Of a stretch of DNA of 42,186 nt, positions 16,546 through 24,154 are shown in pieces. Where the stretch lies: contig NZ_FOQM01000054.1 of assembly GCF_900113735.1 (NCBI RefSeq), positions 1 to 42,186 of the forward strand. Direction: 5' to 3'. Made by a program: the position numbers and the translations under genes. The DNA is from Bradyrhizobium sp. Gha. GTDB lineage: Bacteria; Pseudomonadota; Alphaproteobacteria; Rhizobiales; Xanthobacteraceae. Under the pieces are notes generated by a model. The model was not told the DNA's origin and ran no database searches. It worked only from the letters and a program-made list of their open reading frames with translations. The first letter of the stretch is position 1; each line of letters begins with the position of its first letter.

Positions 16546-16902
16546 TTGCAAATACCCCGAAGCCTTGGACGCCACGGCCTGAAAATCCCCGCCGCGGACG
16601 GATACGACCATTTGTCATGGCCAATCGCGCGATAACTTCACATTCCGCCTGCGGCAGCCTTGACCCGCCCGGCTGGCAATGATCCGGACAGATCGAAGCG
16701 TGCGCCGATCGAGCGCGATAATGCAGCGCCCGTTACCCAGCTACTACCGTCAGTTTCACGTCTTCACGATTCCGATTCTGACGTGTACCGTGAAGGGTGA
16801 CCAAAATTGCTTATTTCGGCATTAAGAAAAATTTGCGCGTGAGATCTCTCAACACGCAAAAATTGAGCGCTGCCTCTGTCGCCGAAATCGGCTGTGCGAC
16901 GA
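16546..16902. other. Gap without a gene between the chemoreceptor and PAS-XRE genes
   Basis: No coding sequence is supported in these 357 nt. The region holds the PAS-XRE terminator (16820-16862), an inverted repeat CTTCACG (16762-16768) / CGTGAAG (16789-16795), and presumably the chemoreceptor promoter, which could not be assigned. Confidence 0.5.
16820..16862 (-). terminator. Intrinsic terminator of the PAS-XRE gene
   Basis: On the minus strand the stem TTTGCG/CGCAAA, continued by TGAG/CTCA, is followed by TTTTTCTTAA. It begins about 40 nt after the stop codon at 16903. The T-run lies on the correct side for leftward transcription. Confidence 0.7.
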
Positions 16903-17949
16903 TTATCTCGGCCGCACGCCGGGTTTTCCAGTGCCGAAGGTGAGTTCTATGCCCGCAGACGAGAGCGCGTCGCAAAGACTCGTCAATGTCTCGTCCGGCA
17001 GTCGCAAGAAACCATTCTGCTCCTCGAGCCGGCGAATCACCGCAGCGGAAATCCCGGTTCGCGCGGCGAGCTGCTTCACCGACCAATTCAGCATACCGCG
17101 GGCCGCGCGCAATTGCGCGCCGGTCAATCTCGGCAGCGCGGCATGTTGGATCGCGGGTCGCTGCTGGTGCACATCCGTGGAGATTCCCAGCCACTCGCGA
17201 ATGTTGCCATCCACATCCGTGACCGGCATGGCCTTGCAATGGTACCAGCGGTAAGTGCCGTCGGACTGGCGCAACCGATGCTCCACGTCATAGGGTTGTC
17301 CCGTTTCGGCAGCTGCCGCCCAGATCCGCAAGGCAGCTTCGCGCTCTTCCTCCGGGAGCAGATCGACCCAGCCTTTGCCGAACAACCGGTGCGCCTCCGG
17401 CTTGTTCTCCGCGTTCAACAGCGCGGTGATCCGGCCGTCCTGACTGCCGACCCACAGCAATCCGTCTGCGACCTGCGTCAGCGCCGCGTAGCGACCCGCA
17501 TTTGTCTTGAGAGGCTGCAGCGACCTGCGTTCTTCGGTGATGTCGGTGGCGACGCCGAGCGCGTATTCCGGCTCGCCGGCGGAGTTCAGAAATGTCTCCG
17601 ACTGGATACGGATCCAGCGCAGCGCGCGATTCGGTCGAATGACGCGAAACTCGCCATCGAGTAAAGAACGGTCGAAGACCAACTCGCGTGGATCGTGCTG
17701 CGACCGGCGATCCTCCGGATGGATTCGTCTCTCGATCTCCGCATAGGTGGGCGCGACGGCATGCGGATCGAGGCCCAGCAGGCTGTAGAAGCCACGCGAC
17801 CACTGCATCCGGCCTTCGGGATCGCAACGCCAGACCCCAGTCCCAAATTTCTCTTCAAAAAAACGAAGTATATCCGAAGGGTCGAGGTATTCTTCCAGGT
17901 GGCGCAATTCAGCCCCCCTCACGAAATCAGTCTCAACTCTCACTTGCAA
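16903..17949 (-). CDS. PAS-PAS-XRE fusion regulator
   Basis: A protein of about 335-348 residues with two PAS domains and a C-terminal helix-turn-helix. PAS 1 (about 25-140) has GVWRCDPEGRMQWSRGFYSL and ends ALGVATDITEER. PAS 2 (about 150-262) has DGLLWVGSQDGRITALLNAENK and ends WLGISTDVHQQR. The XRE-type HTH (about 275-340) has LTGAQLRAARGMLNWSVKQL, then AARTGISAAVIRRLEEQNG. Fusing sensory PAS domains directly to an XRE domain gives a one-component sensor-regulator; the ligand is unknown. No ATG is near the 5' end. TTG at 17907, preceded by AGGGGGG at good spacing, is the best start; TTG 17949 and GTG 17943 are alternatives. Confidence 0.8.
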   Translation of the reverse strand: MQVRVETDFVRGAELRHLEEYLDPSDILRFFEEKFGTGVWRCDPEGRMQWSRGFYSLLGLDPHAVAPTYAEIERRIHPEDRRSQHDPRELVFDRSLLDGEFRVIRPNRALRWIRIQSETFLNSAGEPEYALGVATDITEERRSLQPLKTNAGRYAALTQVADGLLWVGSQDGRITALLNAENKPEAHRLFGKGWVDLLPEEEREAALRIWAAAAETGQPYDVEHRLRQSDGTYRWYHCKAMPVTDVDGNIREWLGISTDVHQQRPAIQHAALPRLTGAQLRAARGMLNWSVKQLAARTGISAAVIRRLEEQNGFLRLPDETLTSLCDALSSAGIELTFGTGKPGVRPR

Positions 17950-18270
17950 TCTATCTCAGTTCGGCACGTTGACGCAGCTCAATTCTCGATTGCTGCAAAA
18001 TATTTGTGCAAGCCGGAAGGCACGTCCATGCGGTTGAAGGACGCTTCGAGGTCTTGAACTTGGTGACGTGCATGGCGCCGACCTGTTCACGGCAGGCGCC
18101 AGCATGATCCAAGACGAATGGCTGTGTCGACGGAGCCGAGACGATTTGGGCTTTCTTCAACCGGTTTCGTTGAACCAGCGCATGCGTTGCCGGAAACGCA
18201 TGCGTGGCCGGGGTGGCTCGGCAAGAGGTGCTGCGCTAGACAGGGCCGCCATTCCCACCAGGAGATCCCG
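17950..18270. other. Divergent intergenic region before ridA
   Basis: No gene is supported in these 321 nt. The region separates the divergent PAS-XRE and ridA genes, so it should carry both promoters. The only strong features are the two tandem inverted repeats at 18156-18174 and 18179-18204. Confidence 0.5.
18156..18204. promoter_or_regulatory. Two tandem inverted repeats upstream of ridA
   Basis: The first is TTCAAC (18156-18161) / GTTGAA (18169-18174) with a 7-nt spacer. The second, only 4 nt further, is CGCATGCGTT (18179-18188) / AACGCATGCG (18195-18204), ten perfect base pairs with a 6-nt spacer. They lie 66-115 nt before the ridA ATG in a divergent promoter region. They could be operator sites or a leader hairpin. 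Confidence 0.45.
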
Positions 18271-18621
18271 ATGAGCATTCAGCGTTTTGAAACCGGCCCG
18301 CGCATGAGCCAGGTCGTCGTCCACGGCAACACCGTCTATCTCGCCGGCGTCGTCGCCAGCAACGCGGCCGGCGAAAGCGTGACCAAGCAGACCCAGGATA
18401 TCCTGAAGACCATCGACGGCCATCTCGCCAAGGCCGGCACCGACAAGTCGAAACTGCTGTCCGCCACGATCTACATCACCGACATGAAGACGTTCCAGGA
18501 AATGAACGCCGTGTGGGACAGCTGGGTTTCCTCCGGCAACACTCCGGCCCGCGCCACCGTCGAAGCCAAGCTGGCGGCCCCGCAGTACACCGTCGAGATC
18601 ATGGTGACCGCGGCGAAGTAA
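18271..18621 (+). CDS. RidA-family protein (Rid/YjgF/YER057c)
   Basis: A 116-residue protein of the RidA superfamily. Typical segments are VYLAGVVASNAAGESVTKQTQ, the helix ILKTIDGHLAKAGTDKSKLL, the strand SATIYITDMKTFQEMNAVW and the C-terminal GNTPARATVEAKLA with the conserved Arg of the enamine-deaminase site. RidA proteins hydrolyse reactive 2-aminoacrylate-type intermediates, although several subfamilies have other or unknown roles. The ATG at 18271 follows GGAGA with correct spacing; a longer open frame to 18118 runs through the inverted repeats upstream and is not coding. It is ended by a strong terminator at 18647-18691. Confidence 0.88.
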   Translation: MSIQRFETGPRMSQVVVHGNTVYLAGVVASNAAGESVTKQTQDILKTIDGHLAKAGTDKSKLLSATIYITDMKTFQEMNAVWDSWVSSGNTPARATVEAKLAAPQYTVEIMVTAAK

Positions 18622-18646
18622 TTCCGCGCACAAAATTCACGCGCGA

Positions 18647-18691
18647 CTGAAGCGCGATGAGAGCATCATCGCGCTTCAGCTCGTTTTTTTT
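18647..18691 (+). terminator. Strong intrinsic terminator of ridA
   Basis: A perfect 14-bp stem, CTGAAGCGCGATGA (18647-18660) with TCATCGCGCTTCAG (18666-18679), has a 5-nt loop and is followed by CTCG and eight T (18684-18691). It starts 25 nt after the ridA stop. Its stem is the same as hairpin A of the repeat at 22207-22306. Confidence 0.9.
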
Positions 18692-18736
18692 GGCGCGTGG
18701 TCCGGTCGGGAAACCGCTTCCCACTGTCCCGGACCA
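18647..18736. repeat. Two-hairpin repeat, copy 1
   Basis: Hairpin A is the ridA terminator stem. Hairpin B pairs TGGTCCGG (18698-18705) with CCGGACCA (18729-18736) and has a GGGAAACCGCTTCCCACTGT core. The same order and similar core occur in copy 2 at 22207-22306. Confidence 0.7.
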
Positions 18737-18775
18737 TGCCCATGACCTCCGAGGTAATCGATCCGCGCGCGTGAA

Positions 18776-18819
18776 CCTTCGATAGTCGGGTCAGCCGAAC
18801 GACACGGCGCTATCGAAGG
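18776..18819 (+). promoter_or_regulatory. Inverted repeat covering the ribosome-binding site
   Basis: CCTTCGATAG (18776-18785) and CTATCGAAGG (18810-18819) are perfect reverse complements with a 24-nt spacer. The right arm includes most of the AAGGAG ribosome-binding site (18816-18821) of the SnoaL-like gene at 18828. In RNA the hairpin would hide that site; in DNA it could be an operator. Confidence 0.45.
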
Positions 18820-18827
18820 AGAGTCCC

Positions 18828-19193
18828 ATGACCGACCATGTCACCATCGCCCACCGCTATATCGATCTGTGGAATGAGCGCGCGCAAGGCCGCCGGCGCG
18901 AATTGCTCAGCGAGTTCTGGACGGCAGATGCGAGCTACGTCGATCCGCTGATGAAGGGCGACGGAAGAGACGGCATCGACGCGCTGATATCAGGGGTGCA
19001 GCAGCGCTTTCCCGACTTCAAGTTCAGCCTGATCGGCGAACCCAATGGCTACGGCGACCATGTCCGCTTCTCATGGGGCCTCGGTCCTGACGGCGTCGAC
19101 AGTCCGATCAAGGGCACGGATTTCGCCGTGCTGAAGGACGGGCGGATCAGGAGCATCACGGGATTTCTGGATCAGGTGCCCGCGGGCGCATGA
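18828..19193 (+). CDS. SnoaL-like / NTF2-fold protein
   Basis: A 121-residue single-domain protein of the NTF2/SnoaL-like fold. The N-terminal helix is HVTIAHRYIDLWNERAQGRR. The conserved WTADASYVDPLMKGDGRDGI and ISGVQQRFPDFKFSLIGEP segments follow, then the C-terminal strands (HVRFSWGLGPDG, GTDFAVLKDGRIRSITGFLD). Such proteins may be small isomerases or hydrolases, or purely structural, and no substrate can be named. The start at 18828 has AAGGAG at good spacing, and this ribosome-binding site lies inside a 10-bp inverted repeat. Confidence 0.8.
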   Translation: MTDHVTIAHRYIDLWNERAQGRRRELLSEFWTADASYVDPLMKGDGRDGIDALISGVQQRFPDFKFSLIGEPNGYGDHVRFSWGLGPDGVDSPIKGTDFAVLKDGRIRSITGFLDQVPAGA

Positions 19194-19209
19194 GGGCTGC
19201 CTCGTTGCT

Positions 19210-19238
19210 GCGCCCTCTCCCCTTGCGGGAGAGGGCGC
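19210..19238. terminator. Hairpin between two convergent genes
   Basis: A perfect 12-bp stem, GCGCCCTCTCCC (19210-19221) with GGGAGAGGGCGC (19227-19238), has a 5-nt loop. It lies between the stops of the SnoaL-like gene (19193) and the convergent amidohydrolase gene (19258), so it could end transcription from both sides. There is no long T-run on either side, and the stem resembles the dispersed palindromic repeats. Confidence 0.5.
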
Positions 19239-19257
19239 AAGCGCATCCCGACTGCAA

Positions 19258-20100
19258 TCACGCCAGCAGATACGCAGCCTTCGCGTTCAAACCGAACGCC
19301 TTCTCGCGCACGCGCGGCCCGAGCTTCGCCAGGCAGGCCTCCAGTGCGCCCTTGATCTCGTCGTAGCTGCCCGCCAGCAGACACACCGGCCAGTCCGAGC
19401 CGAAGATCAGGCGATCCTCGCCGAAACAATTGGCGACGTGCTGGACGAATGGAAGCAGCCGCTCGGCGTCCCAATCAGTCCACCTGGCTTCGATGGCGAG
19501 GCCCGAGACCTTGCACCAGACATTGCCGCAGGCCGCCAGCGCCGCGATGCGCGCCGACCATTCGGCGCTGCCGCCGTCGGCGATCGGCGGTTTCGCAGCG
19601 TGGTCGAGCACGAAACGGGCTTGCGGAAAGGCTTTTGCGGTTGCGATCGCGGCGGGCAATTCGCGGGTGCGGACGAGGAAGTCGTAGGCGAGATCGCGAC
19701 TGAACAGCGCCGCCAGTCCGCGCTGGACCTCGGTGCGCAGCAGCCAGTCAGGATCGGCCTCGTCGTGGACCTGGTGACGAATGCCGACCAGCTTTGCGCC
19801 GCCCGGCAGCGCGCGCAGGCGATCGAGCGTATCGCCGAGCGCGGCATCGGTCAGGTCGGCCCAGCCGACGACGCCGACGACGAAAGGCGTGGCATGCGCG
19901 ACGCCCAGGAATTCCTCGGTCTCCTCGATCGCAGAGCGGCATTGCACCAAGATGCTTGCATCGATGCCGTTCGCCTTCAGCAGCGGCGCGAGATCGGCGG
20001 GGGCGAAAGCGCGGCGGATCGGCGCGAGCTCAGGCCCCGCCATCCAGGGGTAGTCGGCGCGCGCGGGATCCCAGAAATGCTGGTGGGCGTCGATCGCCAT
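19258..20100 (-). CDS. Amidohydrolase-fold lactonase (L-fuconolactonase-like)
   Basis: A 280-residue TIM-barrel metal-dependent hydrolase of the amidohydrolase-2 type. The N-terminal DAHQHFWDP carries the HxH pair. Other site segments are VGVVGWADLTD, the VGIRHQVHDEADPDWLL block, RFVLDHAAKPP and FGSDWPVCLL with the catalytic Asp. This branch includes L-fuconolactonase and 2-pyrone-4,6-dicarboxylate lactonase. It is the last gene of the sugar operon, 3 nt after the aldo/keto reductase gene, which makes opening of a sugar lactone the likely job. Which aldonolactone it uses cannot be read from the sequence. Confidence 0.82.
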   Translation of the reverse strand: MAIDAHQHFWDPARADYPWMAGPELAPIRRAFAPADLAPLLKANGIDASILVQCRSAIEETEEFLGVAHATPFVVGVVGWADLTDAALGDTLDRLRALPGGAKLVGIRHQVHDEADPDWLLRTEVQRGLAALFSRDLAYDFLVRTRELPAAIATAKAFPQARFVLDHAAKPPIADGGSAEWSARIAALAACGNVWCKVSGLAIEARWTDWDAERLLPFVQHVANCFGEDRLIFGSDWPVCLLAGSYDEIKGALEACLAKLGPRVREKAFGLNAKAAYLLA

Positions 20101-20103
20101 GGC

Positions 20104-21090
20104 TCACGCTCCCCCCGGCAGCGGCGCCCGCGGGTCCACGAGCTTCCTGGCGCGCAACTCCTGCCAGAAGGCGTGCGGCACCGCGCGCCCGGACATCGCG
20201 ATGTTGTCGGCGACCTCGGCAGCGTTGCGCGCCCCCATGACGGCCACCGTCACGGCCGGATGGGCCGTGCAGAACTGCAGCGCGGCGGCCTTCAGCTCGG
20301 TGCCGTGCTTGCGACAGAGCTGGTCGAGCTCGATCGCGCGCGCAACGAGTGCCGCGTCGGCGTCTTCGTAGTTGAACTTCGCACCCGAATGCGGATTGGC
20401 CAGGATACCGCTGTTGTAGATGCCGCCGAGCAGGATGCCGATGTCCTTGGCAACGCAAACGGGAAATAGCGCATCCAGCGCACCCTGGTCGAGCAACGTG
20501 TAGCGCCCGGCGAGCAGAAAGCAGTCGACCGGCACGGCTTCGGCGAAACGCGTGAGCATCTCGCACTGGTTCATGCCCGAACCGATCGCCTTGACCGTGC
20601 CGTCCTCGCGCAGACGCACCAGCGCGCGGAAAGCACCGCTCACGGCAGCCTCATAGTGATCATCGGGATCATGCACGAGCAGAACATCGACACGATCGAG
20701 CCCGAGGCGCCCGAGGCTCTCCTCCACCGAGCGCATCACGCCATCATAGCTGAAATCGTATTGCGGGCGCAGTGCGGGCGTGCCCTTGTAATGATCGTCC
20801 TCGACGGTCGTGGCGTCAGGCGCGCGCAGCAGGCGGCCGACCTTGGTCGAGATCGCATAGGACTCGCGCTTCTGTTGCCGCAGGAAGGCACCCAGTCGTT
20901 GTTCCGCCAAGCCGAAGCCGTAGAGCGGCGCGGTATCGTAGAAGCGGATGCCCGCCGACCAGCCGGCCGCGAGTGTCGCCTCCGCATCCGCATCGCTGAC
21001 CGCCGAGAACAATCCGCCGAGCGGCGCCGAACCGAGGCCGATCGAAGTGACGTCGAGACCGTCAGCAAGCCGGTTACGCTTCATTGCCAT
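20104..21090 (-). CDS. Aldo/keto reductase, aldose dehydrogenase type
   Basis: A 328-residue NAD(P)-dependent (beta/alpha)8 enzyme. The catalytic tetrad is visible: Asp and Tyr in RFYDTAPLYG, Lys in ISTKVG and His in VLLVHDPDD. The opening LDVTSIGLGSAPLGGLF and the overall pattern place it with D-threo-aldose 1-dehydrogenase / L-fucose dehydrogenase / pyridoxal dehydrogenase. These enzymes oxidise a sugar to the lactone, and the gene 3 nt downstream encodes a lactonase-type protein. The second ATG (21084) has better spacing to GGAGG. It is separated from the binding-protein gene upstream by a hairpin-rich 94-nt gap. Confidence 0.85.
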   Translation of the reverse strand: MAMKRNRLADGLDVTSIGLGSAPLGGLFSAVSDADAEATLAAGWSAGIRFYDTAPLYGFGLAEQRLGAFLRQQKRESYAISTKVGRLLRAPDATTVEDDHYKGTPALRPQYDFSYDGVMRSVEESLGRLGLDRVDVLLVHDPDDHYEAAVSGAFRALVRLREDGTVKAIGSGMNQCEMLTRFAEAVPVDCFLLAGRYTLLDQGALDALFPVCVAKDIGILLGGIYNSGILANPHSGAKFNYEDADAALVARAIELDQLCRKHGTELKAAALQFCTAHPAVTVAVMGARNAAEVADNIAMSGRAVPHAFWQELRARKLVDPRAPLPGGA

Positions 21091-21107
21091 CTTCCTCCAA
21101 AAGCAGC

Positions 21108-21175
21108 GCTCCCTCCCCCGCAGGGCGGGAGAGGGAGTGTAGCGCGGGAACGTCGGGGCTGGGTGACGTTCCCGC
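21108..21175 (-). repeat. Two intercistronic hairpins after the binding-protein gene
   Basis: One hairpin is formed by GCGGGAACGTC (21144-21154) and GACGTTCCCGC (21165-21175), an 11-bp perfect stem with a 10-nt loop. The other pairs CTCCCTCCCCCGC with GGCGGGAGAGGGAG (21110-21137). They lie between the binding-protein stop (21185) and the aldo/keto reductase start, where such structures commonly protect the upstream message or reduce read-through. Confidence 0.6.
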
Positions 21176-21184
21176 TCGACGTGC

Positions 21185-22117
21185 CTACTTCAAGAGTTGG
21201 GCGACGTTATCCTTGGTCACGAGATCGAGACCGGTGTAGATCACTTCCGGAACCTTCTGGCCCTTCTTGATCGCGAGCAACGTGTCCATCGACTTCTCGC
21301 CCATTTCGAACGGGCGCTGGCCGGTGAGCGCGTTGGAGTAGCCGTCGCGCAGCAACTCCAGCTGCATCTTCAGCGTATCGGCAACGACGAGCGTCAGCTT
21401 GCCGCTGTCGATGTCCTTCTTGTTCTTGTTGACGAACGCCTTGAAACCTTCAGGGGCGAACATCGGCCAGCCGCCGACCGGAACGATCGCGGCGAGGTCC
21501 GGCGTCGCGGTTCGTAGATCCGTCATCTGCTGGACCGCAAGCGTGGAATCGTCGTTGCAGAAGGTCGGCGACCCCTGCACCTCGACCCACTTCGAGCCCT
21601 TGAGCGCTTCGCGCACGCCGTCGACGCGTTCAGCAAGGTTCTTGGCACCCGGGCCGCCGGAGACCATGGCATATTTGCCGCCTTCAGGGCGGAGCTGAAG
21701 CAACTGCTTGCCCAGCGCGAGGCCGAAGTCCTTGTTGTTGGTGCCGATATAGGCGATGCGCTTGGAGCCCGGCGCGTCCGCGTCGAACGTGATGACGGGG
21801 ATGCCGGCCGCGGTCGCAGCCTCGATCGACTTGGTCATGGACGCAACGTCGGCAACCGAGATCGCGAGCCCATCCACCTTCTGGGTGATGAAGTCCTGGA
21901 TGATCTGCGCCTGCGTCGCCGGCTCGTGCTCGATCGGCCCCTTGTAGATGCACTCGACGTTGCCGAGTTCCTTGGCCCGCTTCATGCAGCCGTCACGCGC
22001 CACGTCGAAGAACGGATTGTTCATCGCCTTGGGAACGACGGCGAACTTGTAGGTCTGGGCGAATGCCGGGGTCGCCATCATCGCGATGGTCACGCCGGCC
22101 AACAACAGCTTCTTCAT
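21185..22117 (-). CDS. Sugar ABC transporter periplasmic binding protein
   Basis: A 310-residue exported protein of the ribose/galactose-binding (type I periplasmic binding) family. The signal peptide is residues 1-20 (ends AFA). Then come the first-domain start YKFAVVPKAMNNPFFDVARDG, IIQDFITQKVDGLAISV, GIPVITFDADAPGSKRIAYIG, and the hinge and second-domain segments. GGAGGG is well placed upstream of the ATG. It belongs to the same operon as an ATPase and a permease, and xylose or a related pentose or deoxyhexose is the likely cargo. The gap of 190 nt before it contains the two-hairpin repeat, copy 2. Confidence 0.9.
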   Translation of the reverse strand: MKKLLLAGVTIAMMATPAFAQTYKFAVVPKAMNNPFFDVARDGCMKRAKELGNVECIYKGPIEHEPATQAQIIQDFITQKVDGLAISVADVASMTKSIEAATAAGIPVITFDADAPGSKRIAYIGTNNKDFGLALGKQLLQLRPEGGKYAMVSGGPGAKNLAERVDGVREALKGSKWVEVQGSPTFCNDDSTLAVQQMTDLRTATPDLAAIVPVGGWPMFAPEGFKAFVNKNKKDIDSGKLTLVVADTLKMQLELLRDGYSNALTGQRPFEMGEKSMDTLLAIKKGQKVPEVIYTGLDLVTKDNVAQLLK

Positions 22118-22206
22118 TGCTTTCCCTCCACACTGTGATGCCTATCCATTTGTGATGCTCCGGCAGGCGGATAGACGATGTTTCGTTGTCCTTCCGGAGT
22201 AACCCC

Positions 22207-22306
22207 CTGAAGCGCGATGAGATCTGGATTGATCATCATTTCGCTTCAGGTCTTTGTTCGAGCATGATCTTTCCGGAAAACCGCTTCACACTTTTCCGGA
22301 TCATGC
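22207..22306. repeat. Two-hairpin repeat, copy 2
   Basis: Hairpin A pairs CTGAAGCG (22207-22214), continued by CGATGA, with TCATTTCGCTTCAG (ending 22249). Hairpin B pairs GCATGATC (22262-22269) with GATCATGC (22299-22306) around a TCCGGAAAACCGCTTCACAC core. The order and core sequences match copy 1 at 18647-18736. The element sits between the permease and binding-protein genes, only two nucleotides from the permease stop codon. Confidence 0.7.
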
Positions 22307-22307
22307 G

Positions 22308-23377
22308 CTAAGTCATGCGCGAGCGGATGCGGTCGACCAGCACGGCAAGGATGATGATCACGCCCACCAGCGTCTGCTGCCAGTACGAGTTGACCTGCGC
22401 GAGCACGAGGCCGTTGCGGATCACCTCCAGCAGCACGCAGCCGACGATGGCGCCCAAGGGACCGCCGAGGCCGCCGGCGAGATTGGCGCCGCCGATGACG
22501 GCGGCGGCGATGACGTTGAGCTCGTAGGACGTCGCCATGTTCGCGGGCGCTGATCCCAGCCAGCCCGAGATGATGATGCCTTGCAGGCCGGCGGCGAGCG
22601 CACAGATCACATAGACTTCGATCTTCACGCGCGCGACCGGGATGCCGGTCAACTCCGCCGCCTTCTCGTTGCCGCCGAGCGCGAAGACGTGGCGACCGAA
22701 GCTCGTATGATGCAGCACGACCGCCATCAGCACGGCGAGTATCACCAGATAGATGAAGGGCGCGGGCACACCGAGCACGTCGCCCGAGGTCAAGGCGTAG
22801 AACGTCTCGGCGTCCGGGCCGCCCGGAAAGCTGCCGCGGCCATTCGAAACGACATAAGCGAGCCCGCGCACGATCGAGAGCATGCCTAGCGTCGTGACGA
22901 AGGGCGACAGCCCGAGCACCGCAATGCAGAAGCCGTTGAAAAGCCCGACGATGAACGCGACGAACAGACCTGCGAGCACCGAAATCAACAGGATCAATCC
23001 GGGCACATTGGCGACGACCGTCTTTCCATCGGCGGCCAGATGGACGAAGGACGATCCCGGTGCCGACAGCTCGACCATGACCATGGACGTGATCATGGCG
23101 GAAAAACACATCATCGAGCCGACGGAGAGATCAATGCCGCCGGTGATGATGACGAACGTGATTCCGAGCGTGGCGATGGCGATGAAGGAAAAGTTCTTCG
23201 CCACGTTCTGCATGTTGCCTTCGGTGAAGAAATAGGGGCTGGCAAAACGCATCACGATCATCAGCACAATGAGCGCCAGCAGGACGTAGCCGGTCTGCGA
23301 GGCAAAGATGCCGCGCTGCCACCACTTGGTTTTGCCGACGTTGGAGAACGTGACGGGGGATTCCAGGGGCATGGCCA

Positions 23378-23378
<1 letters not shown>
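22308..23378 (-). CDS. Sugar ABC transporter permease (RbsC/FrcC type)
   Basis: A 356-residue inner-membrane protein with about ten hydrophobic helices, of the ribose-type permease family. Recognisable stretches are TLGITFVIITGGIDLSVGSM, LSPFVTTLGMLSIVRGLAYV, GGNEKAAELTGIPVARVKI and the coupling-loop region AAAVIGGANLAGGLGG. The ATG at 23378 overlaps the ATPase stop (TGATG) and AAGGAGG lies just upstream; a GTG at 23381 is the alternative. The stop (TAG, 22308-22310) abuts hairpin B of a palindromic repeat. Confidence 0.92.
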
Positions 23379-24142
<764 letters not shown>

Positions 24143-24154
24143 GCTCGGCCTCGC

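Noticed and set aside
22134..22158. Direct repeat TGTGATGC (22134-22141 and 22151-22158) upstream of the binding-protein gene
   Set aside because: Only 8 nt, no symmetry and inside an operon; too weak to call a site.
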